A stretch of DNA of 64,000 nucleotides from Chlorops oryzae (lineage: Eukaryota > Arthropoda > Insecta > Diptera > Chloropidae), in assembly GCA_020466095.1 (NCBI GenBank), contig CM035806.1, positions 95,363,803 through 95,427,802 on the forward strand, written 5' to 3'. A program made the translations under genes and the position numbers. Below, one piece after another: positions 1 to 10,011 of the stretch (its first letter is position 1; the number at the start of each line of letters is the position of its first letter). Under the pieces are notes generated by a model. The model ran no database searches. It was not told where the DNA came from and saw only the letters and a program-made list of their open reading frames with translations.

Positions 1-363
1 CTCTTCGTCTTGATGATGCATCACTTCCCTTACCGGTTGGTAAAGGTCTGATGCTAGCTTGAAAAGTTGAAGCAACGGATCCACTCTCATCAGCTTACAC
101 TTCCGCAAAAACATATATTTCGCCAAATATCTGCAAAAGAAATTCTTCTTTCTGGTATATTTTGGCAGAAAAACTTTCGCGTGTCGCCACATGGATTCCA
201 CCTTGTTGGTTTGCGCTCCAGTCTCCGGATCTTTGAAGGTTTCGCTGTGGTTCACTGTTATGTGAATATATCCTTCCGCTTTCAAGCAATCATATGCTTT
301 CCAGCAGTCGGATGTAATAGTTGTTCCCGGGGCTATCCACTGCTTTATGATCGGGATGAGCGA
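1..363 (-). pseudogene. Merlin-type (ISXO2-like) transposase, C-terminal part
   Basis: The minus-strand frame is open without a stop from 363 to the window edge (121 codons, no start codon inside). It reads like the end of the DDE transposase of Merlin elements, the eukaryotic relatives of IS1016/IS1595. Visible landmarks in order are IAPGTTITSDCWKAY, which carries the second catalytic Asp in an SDCWKAY context, then VNHSETFKDPETGAQTNKVES and the WRHAKVFLPKY block before a basic tail. These match the family pattern (PGT-x-SD-W-AY, VNHS-x-F-DP-TGA-TN-E, W). The acidic residue of the ES-W motif is kept. The N-terminal half would lie left of the window on the plus coordinate axis only if the frame continued, and the upstream side inside the window ends at a TGA at 364-366, so this copy is a fragment. 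Recognised from motifs only. Confidence 0.8.
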
Positions 364-379
364 TCATATCGTGGTTTTA

Positions 380-1137
380 GTACATTGCATGTCCGCTAAC
401 ATTTTCTCAGAAAATTACCATTTTCAGAGATTTTTTAATGCAGTTCAGTGCAACCACTCGAAAGAAGCACAACATAAAAGGGTGCTGTGTTAAAAATTAA
501 CGTTCGAAATTTTTTCTACCAAACGGCAACGCCCAGGATCATTGCTATGCCGTTGAATATGGCCTCAAAACCGAAAAATATATTAGAGTTGCAACGGATA
601 TCCGCCCACTATCCGGCCTTAATATTAGTATCCGGGCGGATACTGGATACCATCGATATCCGGCCGACGGATACCTCACATTAAACATTCGCTATATTGT
701 ATTTGTACTTCGAATGCAGATTTGAAAATGGAGCGATTAGAGGGACACCGATGCAGTTCCGCTTACTTTTTCACATTTTTAGAAATCCATTTTTAGAAAT
801 TTCATGTTGCAGTTCGGTGCAACCGCTCCAAGCAATCAATACTAAAAAGTTTGCTGTGTCAACAAATAACGTTCGAAATTTTTGCTACCAAATAAATGGC
901 AACAGTAAAGATCATTACTACGCCGTTCAATATAGCTTTAAAACCAAAAAAATATATAACAAACAAATTAAATATCTGGCAGCCGGATATCCGGCATTCG
1001 GCCGGATACACTATCCGTTGCAACACTAAAATATATTACAAAAAAATTTAATATTCTGCAGCCGGTTATCCGGCATGGCAACCCGCCCGATATCCGGTAT
1101 CCGGCATTTGGCCGGATACACTATCCTTTGCAACACT
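380..1137. mobile_element. Outer hAT-like element, split by a copy of itself
   Basis: The blocks at about 380-583 and 1037-1137 form one element once the inner insertion is removed. The 437-583 block resembles the interior of the inner copy (804-955). The 1037-1137 block resembles the right end of the inner copy and stops at TTTGCAACACTA. The left terminus of this outer copy was not found. Confidence 0.6.
584..1028. mobile_element. Inner non-autonomous hAT-like element (445 bp)
   Basis: Starts TAGAGTTGCAACGGATA and ends TATCCGTTGCAACACTA, imperfect terminal inverted repeats of about 17 bp. It is flanked by a perfect 8 bp duplication, AAATATAT, at 576-583 and 1029-1036. Subterminal regions are rich in short ATCCGG palindromes. 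No coding capacity is visible. A relative is at 39508-39849. The 8 bp duplication and TIR style point to the hAT superfamily. Confidence 0.8.
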
Positions 1138-1675
1138 ATTTTATATGTGGACATAGTACTTCAAATCTCTTTTCAGTAGCTTCTAACAATGGCGAAGCCA
1201 CCCTTTCCTGCCCACTCCCTCCTTCGTAAACGATGATTTCACTATACTGCATTCTTATCTATCTTATATATTTATAACCAAAGCTGGAAGAAGATATCAG
1301 AAAATCATTACATCTTCTCCCTGTAGAAAATCGTTAGCCCGAGCAAGTGGTCGGAGTAGTTGCATCTAAATTTCCATTACCTAACAAAAACCAAAATATT
1401 TTTTATCTGTATCAGTTTTTTTAAATTTTTACATACATTTTAGTGAGTTTCAAATGCCAATCGGTTGCTTTTCAGTATCGACCCAATTCCGTTGTCGCAA
1501 TAATGTTAAGGGAATGCGTTATACAACGGTTATGCTTCGGCCAAAACTCCTCGCAAAAAATACTGGACATTCCCTTGAGTTCCAGAAAATTTTCTTTTAC
1601 GACTTCGAATTCTTCACCACCATCTGAATCTTCAACTCTTTAAAAGCTTTAACGAAATTTGAACCATTATCAGTT
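1138..1675. other. Unassigned AT-rich intron sequence
   Basis: No gene, exon or clear repeat boundary recognised. Short open frames here lack any family signature. Confidence 0.4.
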
Positions 1676-1921
1676 GAATCATCGCCTCGAATAACGTTGT
1701 AAGCGACAAAATTCACGTATTTGGAAATTTGTCATGCCAGTCAGTACTAGCTAAGTCCTTTCACTTCTTTTATTTATTGAAGTGTTGGGAGATTTCCAAC
1801 AATTGACCAAATTAGAACACATTTTTGATACCTTAAAGGGCTAGAGTATTATTGACAATGAAAGTCCGAAGCATAGGTTCTAAAAACTTGTCGCTTACAA
1901 CGTTATTCGAGGCGATGATTC
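1676..1921. mobile_element. Inverted-repeat MITE (family 1, copy 1)
   Basis: Perfect terminal inverted repeats of about 30 bp. The left arm begins GAATCATCGCCTCGAATAAC and continues into GTTGTAAGCGACAA, and the right arm is its reverse complement. A second copy in opposite orientation is at 10508-10757, about the same size (246-250 bp). It encodes nothing. I could not identify a convincing target-site duplication. Confidence 0.75.
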
Positions 1922-2130
1922 ATTTGTTGTAGCGACAACGTTATCCTTGTTCAGCCCAAATCAGACATGGACTTCCATGATAGCTTTATAAATCAACTCA
2001 TAAGTATGGGATCCAGCTAGACGTTTGCATGCCAACGCCACAGACTTCCTCTATAAATTTTCGTCCAACCGATGAAAGGTATATCCAACAAAACTACGGT
2101 GTTTTGTTTACCATATATCAGCCGTAGAAA
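1922..2130. other. Unassigned intron sequence
   Basis: Nothing recognised between the MITE and the following Helentron-like repeat. Confidence 0.4.
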
Positions 2131-2652
2131 AAAACAAGTAAGGGAGTTATAGTCAAATAAAATACCCGACATACAACAATGTTCAAATAACTTTTTATAT
2201 CAAGAGGTGTTTAAGGCCATAAGGGGCCCATATGCCGACTTTTCTTAAATTTCTTTATGAAAACCGCCCCTTTGCCACGTCCACTTTTCCATCTAATCGG
2301 AGGCTTAAATATACGCTCAAGTTCTAAGTTTCATTGAAATATTTCGAAAAACTCAGATTTTGGCGCAGTTTTGAGATTTGTGTGACATACCCTAGTACTG
2401 GCGATGCCCTTAAAAATGGTCCGAGCGAGAAAAATTTAGGTACCATTTGAATTTCTGGTGCAGGAAGCAATTATCGAAAAACACCCTTCGGCCACGCCCA
2501 CTTTTGCAATATTAGGAAATTGAATAACTGATTTAAATATGTTCAACTATAAAATTTCATCAAAATATCTTGAAAAACTCCGGTTTTAGAGCAGTTTTTG
2601 TGATTTTAACAGACCCTAGTACTGGAGGTACCCCTTGAAAATGGTCCGATGG
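2131..2652 (+). mobile_element. Helentron/DINE-1-like repeat, family A, 3' truncated
   Basis: Starts AAAACAAGTAAGGG and carries the family A 5' subterminal motif AAAATACCCGACA. It runs through the family core, including two PyAGACCCTAGTACTGGAGG-type segments, and stops near 2652. Other copies are at 10948-11744, 17608-18470 and 28108-28725. The 3' hairpin end is missing here. It ends only about 33 bp before the acceptor of the first visible Asator exon. Confidence 0.75.
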
Positions 2653-2685
2653 TAAACGAATTGAACACCTTTTTGTCTTTTTCAG

Positions 2686-3012
2686 AAACGATGAAAATGT
2701 TGCTCTTCCAAACACCAAACTTCGGCGGATCAGTACTAGAGAGCCAGAAGTCCATGACGCGAATGCGAAATTGTGCGAAATTTCACCTTCGAAGAAACTC
2801 TTGCGTTTGCCATCAAAACCTCCACCTAGACAATTAAACGAAGAGCAGCAAGAGTCGCTAAAAAGAAGACCAAATGCACTACAAAGATCAGCGACTTTAC
2901 CCGCAAAAAATCGTTTTGGAAACGCGATCCGAACCAGAGTAACATTTCGAGAACCTGAACCAACGTTGGGAAATAGCATAAAATTGAACCTGAAAATATC
3001 CAATCCCAGCAA

Positions 3013-3047
<35 letters not shown>

Positions 3048-3154
3048 TAGAAAGTACTTTTTTACAGCGACAACACAAAGGGAACCAGCCATCAACCAAA
3101 ATGACATCCGAAGATCTTTTACAGCCTGGACATGTTGTAAAAGAACGCTGGAAA
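2686..3154 (+). CDS. Asator: Asator exon with kinase start, plus N-terminal extension
   Basis: Asator is the fly tau-tubulin kinase (casein kinase 1 group Ser/Thr kinase), known in Drosophila as a microtubule- and spindle-matrix-associated protein. A pyrimidine-rich tract and CAG acceptor precede 2686, and the donor is GTAAGT at 3155. The exon completes a split codon with one base, then has 156 codons and ends in phase 0 after VVKERWK. The usual kinase start MTSEDLLQPGHVVKERWK begins at the ATG at 3101. However, the same frame stays open for 138 codons upstream to the acceptor. That part is basic, Ser/Pro-rich and has a run of about 11 Asn just before 3101. So this exon can serve both a long isoform, starting in an exon outside the window, and the short one. 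The exon is intact. Earlier exons are off the window. Confidence 0.9.
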
Positions 3155-3435
3155 GTAAGTATAAAGATTTTAGTAAAAGAAGTTTCAAAAATATACCTAC
3201 ATATGTATACCCCACACATTCAATTAGATCGGATGTAATTTATAGCTGTTATGGCCCTAAATATGGGGCAAAGTAGAGAAAATTGACTTTTTCACATTTT
3301 GGGCTATACCTCGGAAACGCTACTTATATCCATTAAACCAATGGACTTTTTGGAATGAGGAAGCCCTAAGCTAACATAAAATAACCATTAGAAAAAAGGT
3401 ATCGAAACGCTATAGCATTGTGTAATTAGACTGCT
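3155..3435. other. Intron after the first visible Asator exon
   Basis: Start of the 9.4 kb intron (3155-12546). No repeat family recognised in this piece. Confidence 0.5.
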
Positions 3436-3579
3436 ATTCGTGCCTATTATGTGTTCCGACGGATCGAAACTGTTCTGATTTTGCAAATTTATGTGAAAAA
3501 AAAAGAGATTTTTCATTCCTAAAAATGTGACAAATCCGAACGGTTTCGATCCGTCGGAATACATAATGGGCACGATTAT
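3436..3579. mobile_element. Short inverted-repeat MITE (about 144 bp)
   Basis: Arms of about 38 bp are inverted copies of each other. The left arm has ATTCGTGCCTATTATGTGTT followed by CCGACGGATCGAAAC. The right arm is the near-perfect reverse complement with about four mismatches. The spacer is A/T-rich. Single copy in the window. Confidence 0.65.
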
Positions 3580-4235
3580 TCAATAGGTGCAATAATTGAT
3601 AAAGTACGATTCTTTTCTGTTTCGCCCAGTAATCATGTGATTACGATTACAAATTGTAATCATTTTATTACTAATTACGTAAAATAATAAAAAAAAAATA
3701 ATACAAAAATACGTAAAAACAAAAAGGACAGCATGTTCCAGAATACAATATATGTATGTATAGGTCCAAAGTTAAGAATATTTTGTTTTTTTAAACCAAA
3801 ATGGTAGGCTTGTTCCAAGAGCTGAAACAAAAAACTAAGTTTATTCAAAACCGAGAAACAAAATCATATAAACAAGTTGAGTTGTGTCATAGGACACCAG
3901 ATAAGAACGAAGTTCATTATGGTATTTATAAATGTTAGTAAATGTTAAATATAATTCGCAGCAAGGTTTTTCACAAAACTCAATTGTTTTTATTAATCGA
4001 AAATTATATGTATACAAGACGGCTGTTTGTTGTTTTCAACTGTTTTTAACAAGCGAAAATGCGATACAGTATATTCTGCTTAGCTGCATTCAATTATTTT
4101 CCAGACAATTTTATGCACTTACGCGAAAAACGTACCTACCCGAAATTTTTTGCTGTATTTTTGAGTAACATATCAGAAAGTCTTTAACAACACTTGAATT
4201 CTTAAAAGAACGCCGTCCAAATATTAATTTTATTA
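3580..4235. other. Unassigned AT-rich intron sequence
   Basis: Contains A-rich and TATG-rich stretches. No repeat boundary or coding signature recognised. Confidence 0.4.
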
Positions 4236-5502
4236 ACAAACAAGTAAGAAAGCTAAAGTCGGTCAAGCCCGACTTTGAAATACCCAGCGTCCCGACGTTA
4301 TGAGCGCACTATGTTTTGCTTCTCTATTTATGGGCGTGGCAGTGGGAGGGCCACATAAATTATTTCCCTACACCTTTCATTCGCCTTGGTGAACCTATGT
4401 TGCGAATTTGAAGCTTCTATGCCTTTTACTTCGGAAGTTACGAAAATTCTCCATTTGTGGGCGTGGCAGTGGGCGGGCTACATAAATTTTTGTTCCTACA
4501 CCTTTCATTTGCCTTTGTCAACCTATGTTGCGAATTTGAAGCTTCTACGCCTTTTACTTCGGAAGTTACGAAAAATCTTCATTTGTGGGCGTGGCAGTGG
4601 GCGGGCCACATACATTTTTTTTCTAAACCTTTCATTCGCCTTGGTGAACCTATGTTGCGAATTTGAAGCTTCTATACCTTTTACTTCGGAAGTCACGAAA
4701 ATTCTCCATTTGTGGGCGTGGCAGTGGTCGGGCTACATAAATTTTTGTTCCTAAACCTTTCATTTGCCTTTGTCAACCTATGTTGCGATTTTGAAGCTTC
4801 TACGCCTTTAACCTCGGAAGTTACGAAAAATCTTCATTTGTGGGCGTGGAAGTGGGCGAGCCACATAAAATTTTTTCCTACACCTTTCCTTCGCCTTGGT
4901 CAACCTATGTTGCGAATTTGAAGCTTCTACGCTTTTTACTTCGGAAGTTACGAAAAATCTCTATTTGTGGGCGTGGCAGTGGGCGGGCCTCATAGAATTT
5001 TTTCCTACACCTTTCATTCGTCTTGGTCAACCTATGTTGCGAATTTGAAGCTTCTACGCCTTTTACTTCACAAGTTACGATAAGCCTTTATTTGTGGGCG
5101 TGGCTCACGGAGGGCGGCGTCCATTTTTTTCCAGGATATGTCCTTTTTCGTAGTTTACCAGTACACCAAATATCAATGAAATGTGTTGAGTGGTTCGCAA
5201 GTTACAAGCATTTTACTGAAAACACATTAAATTCATTTGTGGGCGTGGCAGTGAGCGGATGTCTTCCATTTTTAGTTAGGATCATACTCGGACCCCGATA
5301 TACCTGTGTGCCACATTTCGACTTGATTGGTCCAGCCGTTTCGAAGGAGATCCGGACACGGACGGACGGACAGACGGACATGTCTAAATCGAATTTTTGA
5401 TCCTGATCAAGAATATATATATATATATGTCTATATCTACGGAGCGTTATTCTGGCTGTTACAAGATACCTTAATATACCCTGCTTACGCTGGGTATAAA
5501 AA
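4236..5502 (+). mobile_element. Helentron/DINE-1 (mini-me)-like repeat, family B, full copy
   Basis: Begins ACAAACAAGTAAGAAAGC and has the 5' subterminal motif GAAATACCCAGCG. It ends with a hairpin, TATACCCTGC-TTAC-GCTGGGTATA, followed by AA. Near the 3' end it has a GGAC/AGAC tetranucleotide tract (about 5352-5381) and then a TA run. This is the layout described for Drosophila mini-me/DINE-1 elements (GTCY and TA proto-microsatellites around a core). The middle is expanded into a tandem array. Other copies are at 38467-39097 (minus) and 41340-41796. The Helentron affiliation is by structure only. Confidence 0.75.
4326..5100 (+). repeat. Tandem array, 127-128 bp unit, about six copies
   Basis: The marker TTGTGGGCGTGG recurs at 4454, 4582, 4709, 4837, 4964 and 5090, a spacing of 128, 127, 128, 127 and 126 bp. 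Units are highly similar and in phase. The array lies inside the family B element. Short open frames seen across it are repeats of the unit, not a protein. Confidence 0.9.
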
Positions 5503-7002
5503 CAAATAAGTACTTTGACTTACTTTCGCTACTTGAACGCATACGCTTATTACAAGTAATCGGACTCACAGGGTTGCATTTAAGTCACACATTTCCTATA
5601 TTTCTGTCAACCTGTCATCGAAATTGCAACTCTGATTTCCTTTCTCAAAGTAGTGAGTTCGTTACTTCCTTTCAATTTACTTTAACAGCGTTGAGCCCTC
5701 AAAGTGCTAAGTTAGATAAGCAGAATATACTGGAACTGAAAAAGCATACGTGTAAAGGGTTTTCCATCGCAAATGAGATAGTCTCGAAAATGCGAATTTT
5801 CATACATAAAGATGTTTTAAAGTATCGATATTTTTCACACCGATATTACATCCGCAGCCCCCGGAGTACAGACGATGATTTTAAATATGTTTTAATTATG
5901 TACGAATTGACGTATACTTTGATAGCGCAAAAAAAATTATAAGCTACCTAAAATGCCCTTATATATTTGCACCAACCTACTAATCGGAGTTATTCTGAAA
6001 ACGTTCAGTCTGGCAGCACCACATATTGTTTTGTTTTGTTTGAATGCATTTATGCTTGTATGTGTCTGTGTAGTTTCTGAATTTAATAATTAATTGTTTT
6101 TTCGGGATATCGTCGGAAATAAGTGTCGCCTAAAAAAGTATAATATCTCGGCCGCATCAGCAAGTCATTTTACGTAAATATATGTATATTTCTTTCTTTT
6201 TGCAAAGGTTATTATACCCTTTTTTGCGAACTTCAATTTAGGTAACGCGGATTTTATAGCGGTTTTTCACTTTTTCTCGACTAGGTCCCCTGTCGCTATC
6301 GTTTCATAAAGAACTTCGTTCTAAAAAGGGTCATTTTTACTTTGTGGATTTTAGAGGTTCCAGCACTTCTGTGTTCAATTCCCTACAAAATGAGTATAAA
6401 TAGTCCAATCGTTTTTTTATCGTTTGGACAGACTCTGAAAACGTGGTTTTTCGAAAACGCGCTTCAAAGTTTAGGTCCTAGCAACGAACGCATGAGCGCG
6501 AGCAAATTTAAAAAGCTATACATATCTCCAAAAGTATTAAAAGTTCGACTAAACTATAAAATATATGAGCCCTTGATTATGAAAGTGGTATAAGTCAAAA
6601 AATTTAAACATCTAGTTTTACTTCAGATCAGGGATCGGCATTAAAAATATTTTCAGCAGTATTATCTTGAATAATTACGGATTGGCCCAAAAATTTTAAT
6701 TATTTTATTCTCGATTGTTAATAAAAAGAAATCACAAATTAGAAATATAAAATTTCTGAATAATGAAAAATTGATAATTCAAATTCAAAAAATTTGGATT
6801 GAAAATATAAAAGTATTTATGAAAAGAAAAATTGTGATAAAAAAAAAAAATCAAAAATCATATACCCAAGAATTCGGATTTTTGGAATAATCAATAATCA
6901 TATTTCCAAAATAACGGATTTTTTGAATAAAAGTCGAGATATCCCATTAGAAATTGGTATGGAAATAATTAGCGGCTCCAGGAGATTAGACTAGGACATG
7001 TC
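5503..7002. other. Unassigned AT-rich intron sequence
   Basis: Open frames of 80-120 codons occur (5574-5942, 6342-6593) but show no domain, no splice context and no match to other repeats here. 6650-6960 is very A/T-rich. Confidence 0.4.
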
Positions 7003-7160
7003 TCTGTGTTGAGGGTATATTGCGTTTGTGTGTAACACCCAAATTCAGTCAATATAGACCATACAAAATATATATAGAAATGATCAGCATCATCAGGAGA
7101 TTCGGTTCAGACTTCGTCTTTCTGTCTGTTCGTCTGTCTGTATACAGTTTTATTACACTA
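7003..7160 (-). mobile_element. Family A Helentron-like 3' end fragment
   Basis: The reverse complement matches the family A 3' segment: an ACAGACAGAC tract, a GATCATTTCTATATATAT-like stretch, TTTGTATGGTCTA, then GGGTGTTACACACAA and a decayed terminal hairpin. Confidence 0.65.
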
Positions 7161-7866
7161 GCTTACAAAATTTAAGACTTTCGCGAGCGCAGAGACGAAA
7201 TGATGATTTTTAGACTAAATAAGGGTCGCTGATCACGAAAATGTCATCCGTTTTTTTTTTCCAAAGAATAGTTTCCCCTTTGCAACGATATATTATTTGT
7301 TACAATCGGTGTCTAAGTTTTTGAGCTATAAGCATTTAAACTTGTAAAAAGTTGACTTTTTTGGGTTTTTTTTTTTAATTTTCAAAATTTCATTTTAACT
7401 TTTAATTACTAAAAACAATTTTTTAATTTTTTTCGGGTAATAAAAATGATAAACATTATAGAGAAAGACAGATGGACGGACATGTCGTCGCCCCGAAGTT
7501 ATCTTCACGTATCTGCAAAAATCATTTTTTTTGGGAAATCGACTTAAGTTTCAACAGCTAATAAAAAAAAAATTGTGTGAAAATTGTGATCCAATATTTA
7601 TATCAGATGTTGTGTTTGCAATTATACATCGATTAGTATAAAAATATCTAAATTCATAGAGGGAGTTTTCCAAGGTATAGACATTTTTAGCTCCAAGAAA
7701 ATTTTCACATTTTGTTGTATACGACACTTTTTGGGAAATATTTTTTAATGTATGGCACATACGTGAAAATAAGCTGAGAGTTTACTGCTTTTTTGGTCCG
7801 AAATTATCTTCACGTATATACACTATAAAATCAGTGTGTTACAATTAGACAGAACTTTATCTCTAA
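7161..7866. other. Unassigned AT-rich sequence
   Basis: Holds poly-T runs and a GGACGGACATGTC tract near 7476. The block GTCGCCCCGAAGT at about 7487 recurs inverted at about 10158. This suggests 7003-10217 is a larger composite repeat into which the mariner inserted. Confidence 0.4.
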
Positions 7867-8199
7867 CTTCCGACAGACTTTAAAATTTATTCGTCTTTAG
7901 TAAATCAATTAAATTTTCCGAGTGTTCCATTCAGTAAAATTAAAGCAATAAAATATAATGCACACAATTTATTTGTTATAAAATATAAAACGTCTGCAAT
8001 TGAAAGGGAATTTAAATCATCAAGCTTGAGAAAACAAGCCCGAAAGGGAGTTTTTGCAACTTTAGATAACATTTTTGGAAATGAATTTAATACATGCGCC
8101 AAGATAAATATTAATACAGACAAAAAGAAAGATATTGAGAGTCTATACGTTTTCCTTCCAGAAAATGATGTGAGATTCTTTTCGGAGTTATTAATGTAA
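7867..8199 (+). CDS. Unidentified 110-codon open frame, possible terminal exon
   Basis: The frame is open from after the TAA at 7864-7866 to a TAA at 8197-8199. It lacks an early ATG; the only Met is the last residue. A pyrimidine-rich stretch and CAG acceptor end at 7876, so it could be a final exon. The sequence has mixed, protein-like composition: FPSVPFSKIKAIKYNAHN, then ARKGVFATLDNIFG, ending LPENDVRFFSELLM. I do not recognise the family. It sits between fragments of Helentron-like repeat and just left of the mariner, so it may belong to another TE. It could also be a chance open frame in AT-rich DNA. No function is assigned. Confidence 0.3.
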   Translation, partial: LPTDFKIYSSLVNQLNFPSVPFSKIKAIKYNAHNLFVIKYKTSAIEREFKSSSLRKQARKGVFATLDNIFGNEFNTCAKININTDKKKDIESLYVFLPENDVRFFSELLM

Positions 8200-8713
8200 A
8201 TAAATGTATACATTCAGTTAAATTGGAAAAATAATCATTTATGCGATATATACGTGTGATATATACGTATATTGATAGAATTTGTATTTTTTTTTTTTGA
8301 GTATTATGTTATAAATTGTTTTTATCTTAAATATTTGTACAAGCAAAATTTTTAGCTTATTATTATAGTGCAGCTTTTGTTATTAACAAAAAAAAAAAAA
8401 AAGAATTAAAACAACAAACAAAGTCTCTTTGTCTTCTACTTTCCATTTGTGTATATATATTATATAAAAAAAATAACTGTTACAGGCTACATCCGAAAAT
8501 GCTTTTGAGATATATGGCGAAAAAGAAATGCATATTTTAATAGTAGTAATAAGAAAATTTATTTTTTGAATTCTGCCAAATATATTTTTTTCAAATACGT
8601 GAAGGTAATTAAATATTTTTTTAATTCAAATATTTCATACATTTCTTGTTGTATATGCAAAATTATGATTCATACGGTATTATAACGCGTTAAATTTTTA
8701 GCAAAAGTGCATA
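8200..8713. other. Unassigned AT-rich sequence
   Basis: Contains A and T runs and an imperfect AAATACGTGAAGGTAAT motif that echoes ATCTTCACGTAT motifs at about 7506 and 7807. Nothing coding seen. Confidence 0.4.
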
Positions 8714-8715
8714 TA

Positions 8716-10009
8716 ACAGGTTGGCTGATAAGTCCCCGGTCTAACAAAGAAAAACACATTTTTTTGTCAAAATTCGTTTTTATTATTCAACATAGTTCCC
8801 TTCAAGAGCGATACAACGATTATAACGACCTTCCAATTTTTTGATACCATTTTGGTAGTACTCCTTCGGTTTTGCCTCAAAATAGGCCTCAGTTTCGGCG
8901 ATCACCTCTTCATTGCAGCCAAATTTTTTCCCTGCGAGCATCCTTTTGAGGTCTGAGAACAAGAAAAAGTCGCTGGGGGCCAGATCTGGAGAATACGGTG
9001 GGTGGGGAAGCAATTCGAAGCCTAATTCATGAATTTTTGCCATCGTTCTCAATGACTTGTGGCACGGTGCGTTGTCTTGGTGGAACAACACTTTTTTCTT
9101 CTTCATATGGGGCCGTTTTGCCGCGATTTCGACCTTCAAACGCTCCAATAACGACATATAATAGTCACTGTTGATGGTTTTTCCCTTCTCAAGATAATCG
9201 ATAAAAATTATTCCATGTCCAACCCAAAAAAACAGAGGCCATTACTTTGCCAGCGGACTTTTGAGTCTTTCCACGCTTCGGAGACGGTTCACCGATCGCT
9301 GTCCACTCAGCCGACTGTCGATTGGACTCAGGAGTGTAGTGATAGAGCCATGTTTCATCCATTGTCACATATCGACGCAAAAACTCGGGTGTATTGCGAG
9401 TTAACAGCTGCAAACACCGCTCAGAATCATCAACACGTTGTTGTTTTTGGTCAAATGTGAGCTCGCGCGGCACCCATTTTGCACAGAGCTTTTTCATATC
9501 CAAATATTGATGAATGATATGACCAACACGTTCCTTTGATATCTTTAAGGCCTCTGCTATCTCGATCAACTTCATTTTACGGTCATTCAAAATCATTTTG
9601 TGAATTTTTTTGATGTTTTCGTCGGTAACCACCTCTTTCGGGCGTCCACTGCGTTCACCGTCCTCCGTGCTCATTTCACCACGCTTGAATTTTGCATACC
9701 AATCAATTATTGTTGATTTTCCTGGGGCAGAGTCCGGAAACTCATTATCAAGCCAAGTTTTTGCTTCCACTGTATTTTTTCCCTTCAGAAAACAGTATTT
9801 TATCAAAACACGAAATTCCTTTTTTTCCATTTTTTTCACAATAACAAAAGTTGCTTCACAAAAGACGCTCTATCTCACAAACTAATTGACTTACAGACGT
9901 CAAATTTTGACACGAATCATTTGAAGGTTGCCACTATATAAAAATAATATGCATTTAATACTAGCGACGCCATCTATGTGTCAGACCGGGGACTTATCAG
10001 CCAACCTGT
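8716..10009 (-). mobile_element. Himar1-type mariner (irritans subfamily), 1294 bp
   Basis: Both termini begin ACAGGTTGGCTGATAAGTCC and are identical for at least 27 bp. The element is flanked by TA on both sides (8714-8715, 10010-10011), the canonical mariner target. The TIR is the one known from Himar1 of the horn fly. The full internal region is present, so this is a complete-length copy with one damaged gene. Confidence 0.95.
8783..9839 (-). pseudogene. Mariner transposase, one frameshift
   Basis: Transposase of the D,D34D class, for cut-and-paste transposition. The first part (9839 down to about 9210) begins MKKMEKKEFRVLIKYC and has the helix-turn-helix region and the first catalytic Asp in VTMDETWLYHYTPES. 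The second part ends at a stop at 8783-8785 after EGNYVE and holds HQDNAPCH (second Asp) and YSPDLAPSDFFLF (third Asp and the diagnostic LAPSDFFLF). The two parts are joined if one T is removed from a run of T/A near 9222-9230, so a single-base insertion is the main lesion. In the corrected frame the family WD-x-x-GII motif reads WVGHGII, so the conserved Asp there is also changed. The transposase looks like a close relative of Himar1; identity was judged by eye. Confidence 0.92.
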
Positions 10010-10011
10010 TA

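Noticed and set aside
2560..3219. 219-codon and 129-codon minus-strand frames over the first Asator exon
   Set aside because: Antisense shadows; poly-Leu/poly-Cys arise from the AAC repeat on the coding strand.
4386..5400. Series of similar 60-125 codon frames
   Set aside because: They are readings of the 127-128 bp tandem repeat; the repeated amino acid pattern reflects the DNA repeat.
5574..5942. 122-codon frame as a host gene nested in the intron
   Set aside because: No domain, no splice or promoter context, no repeat match; likely chance.
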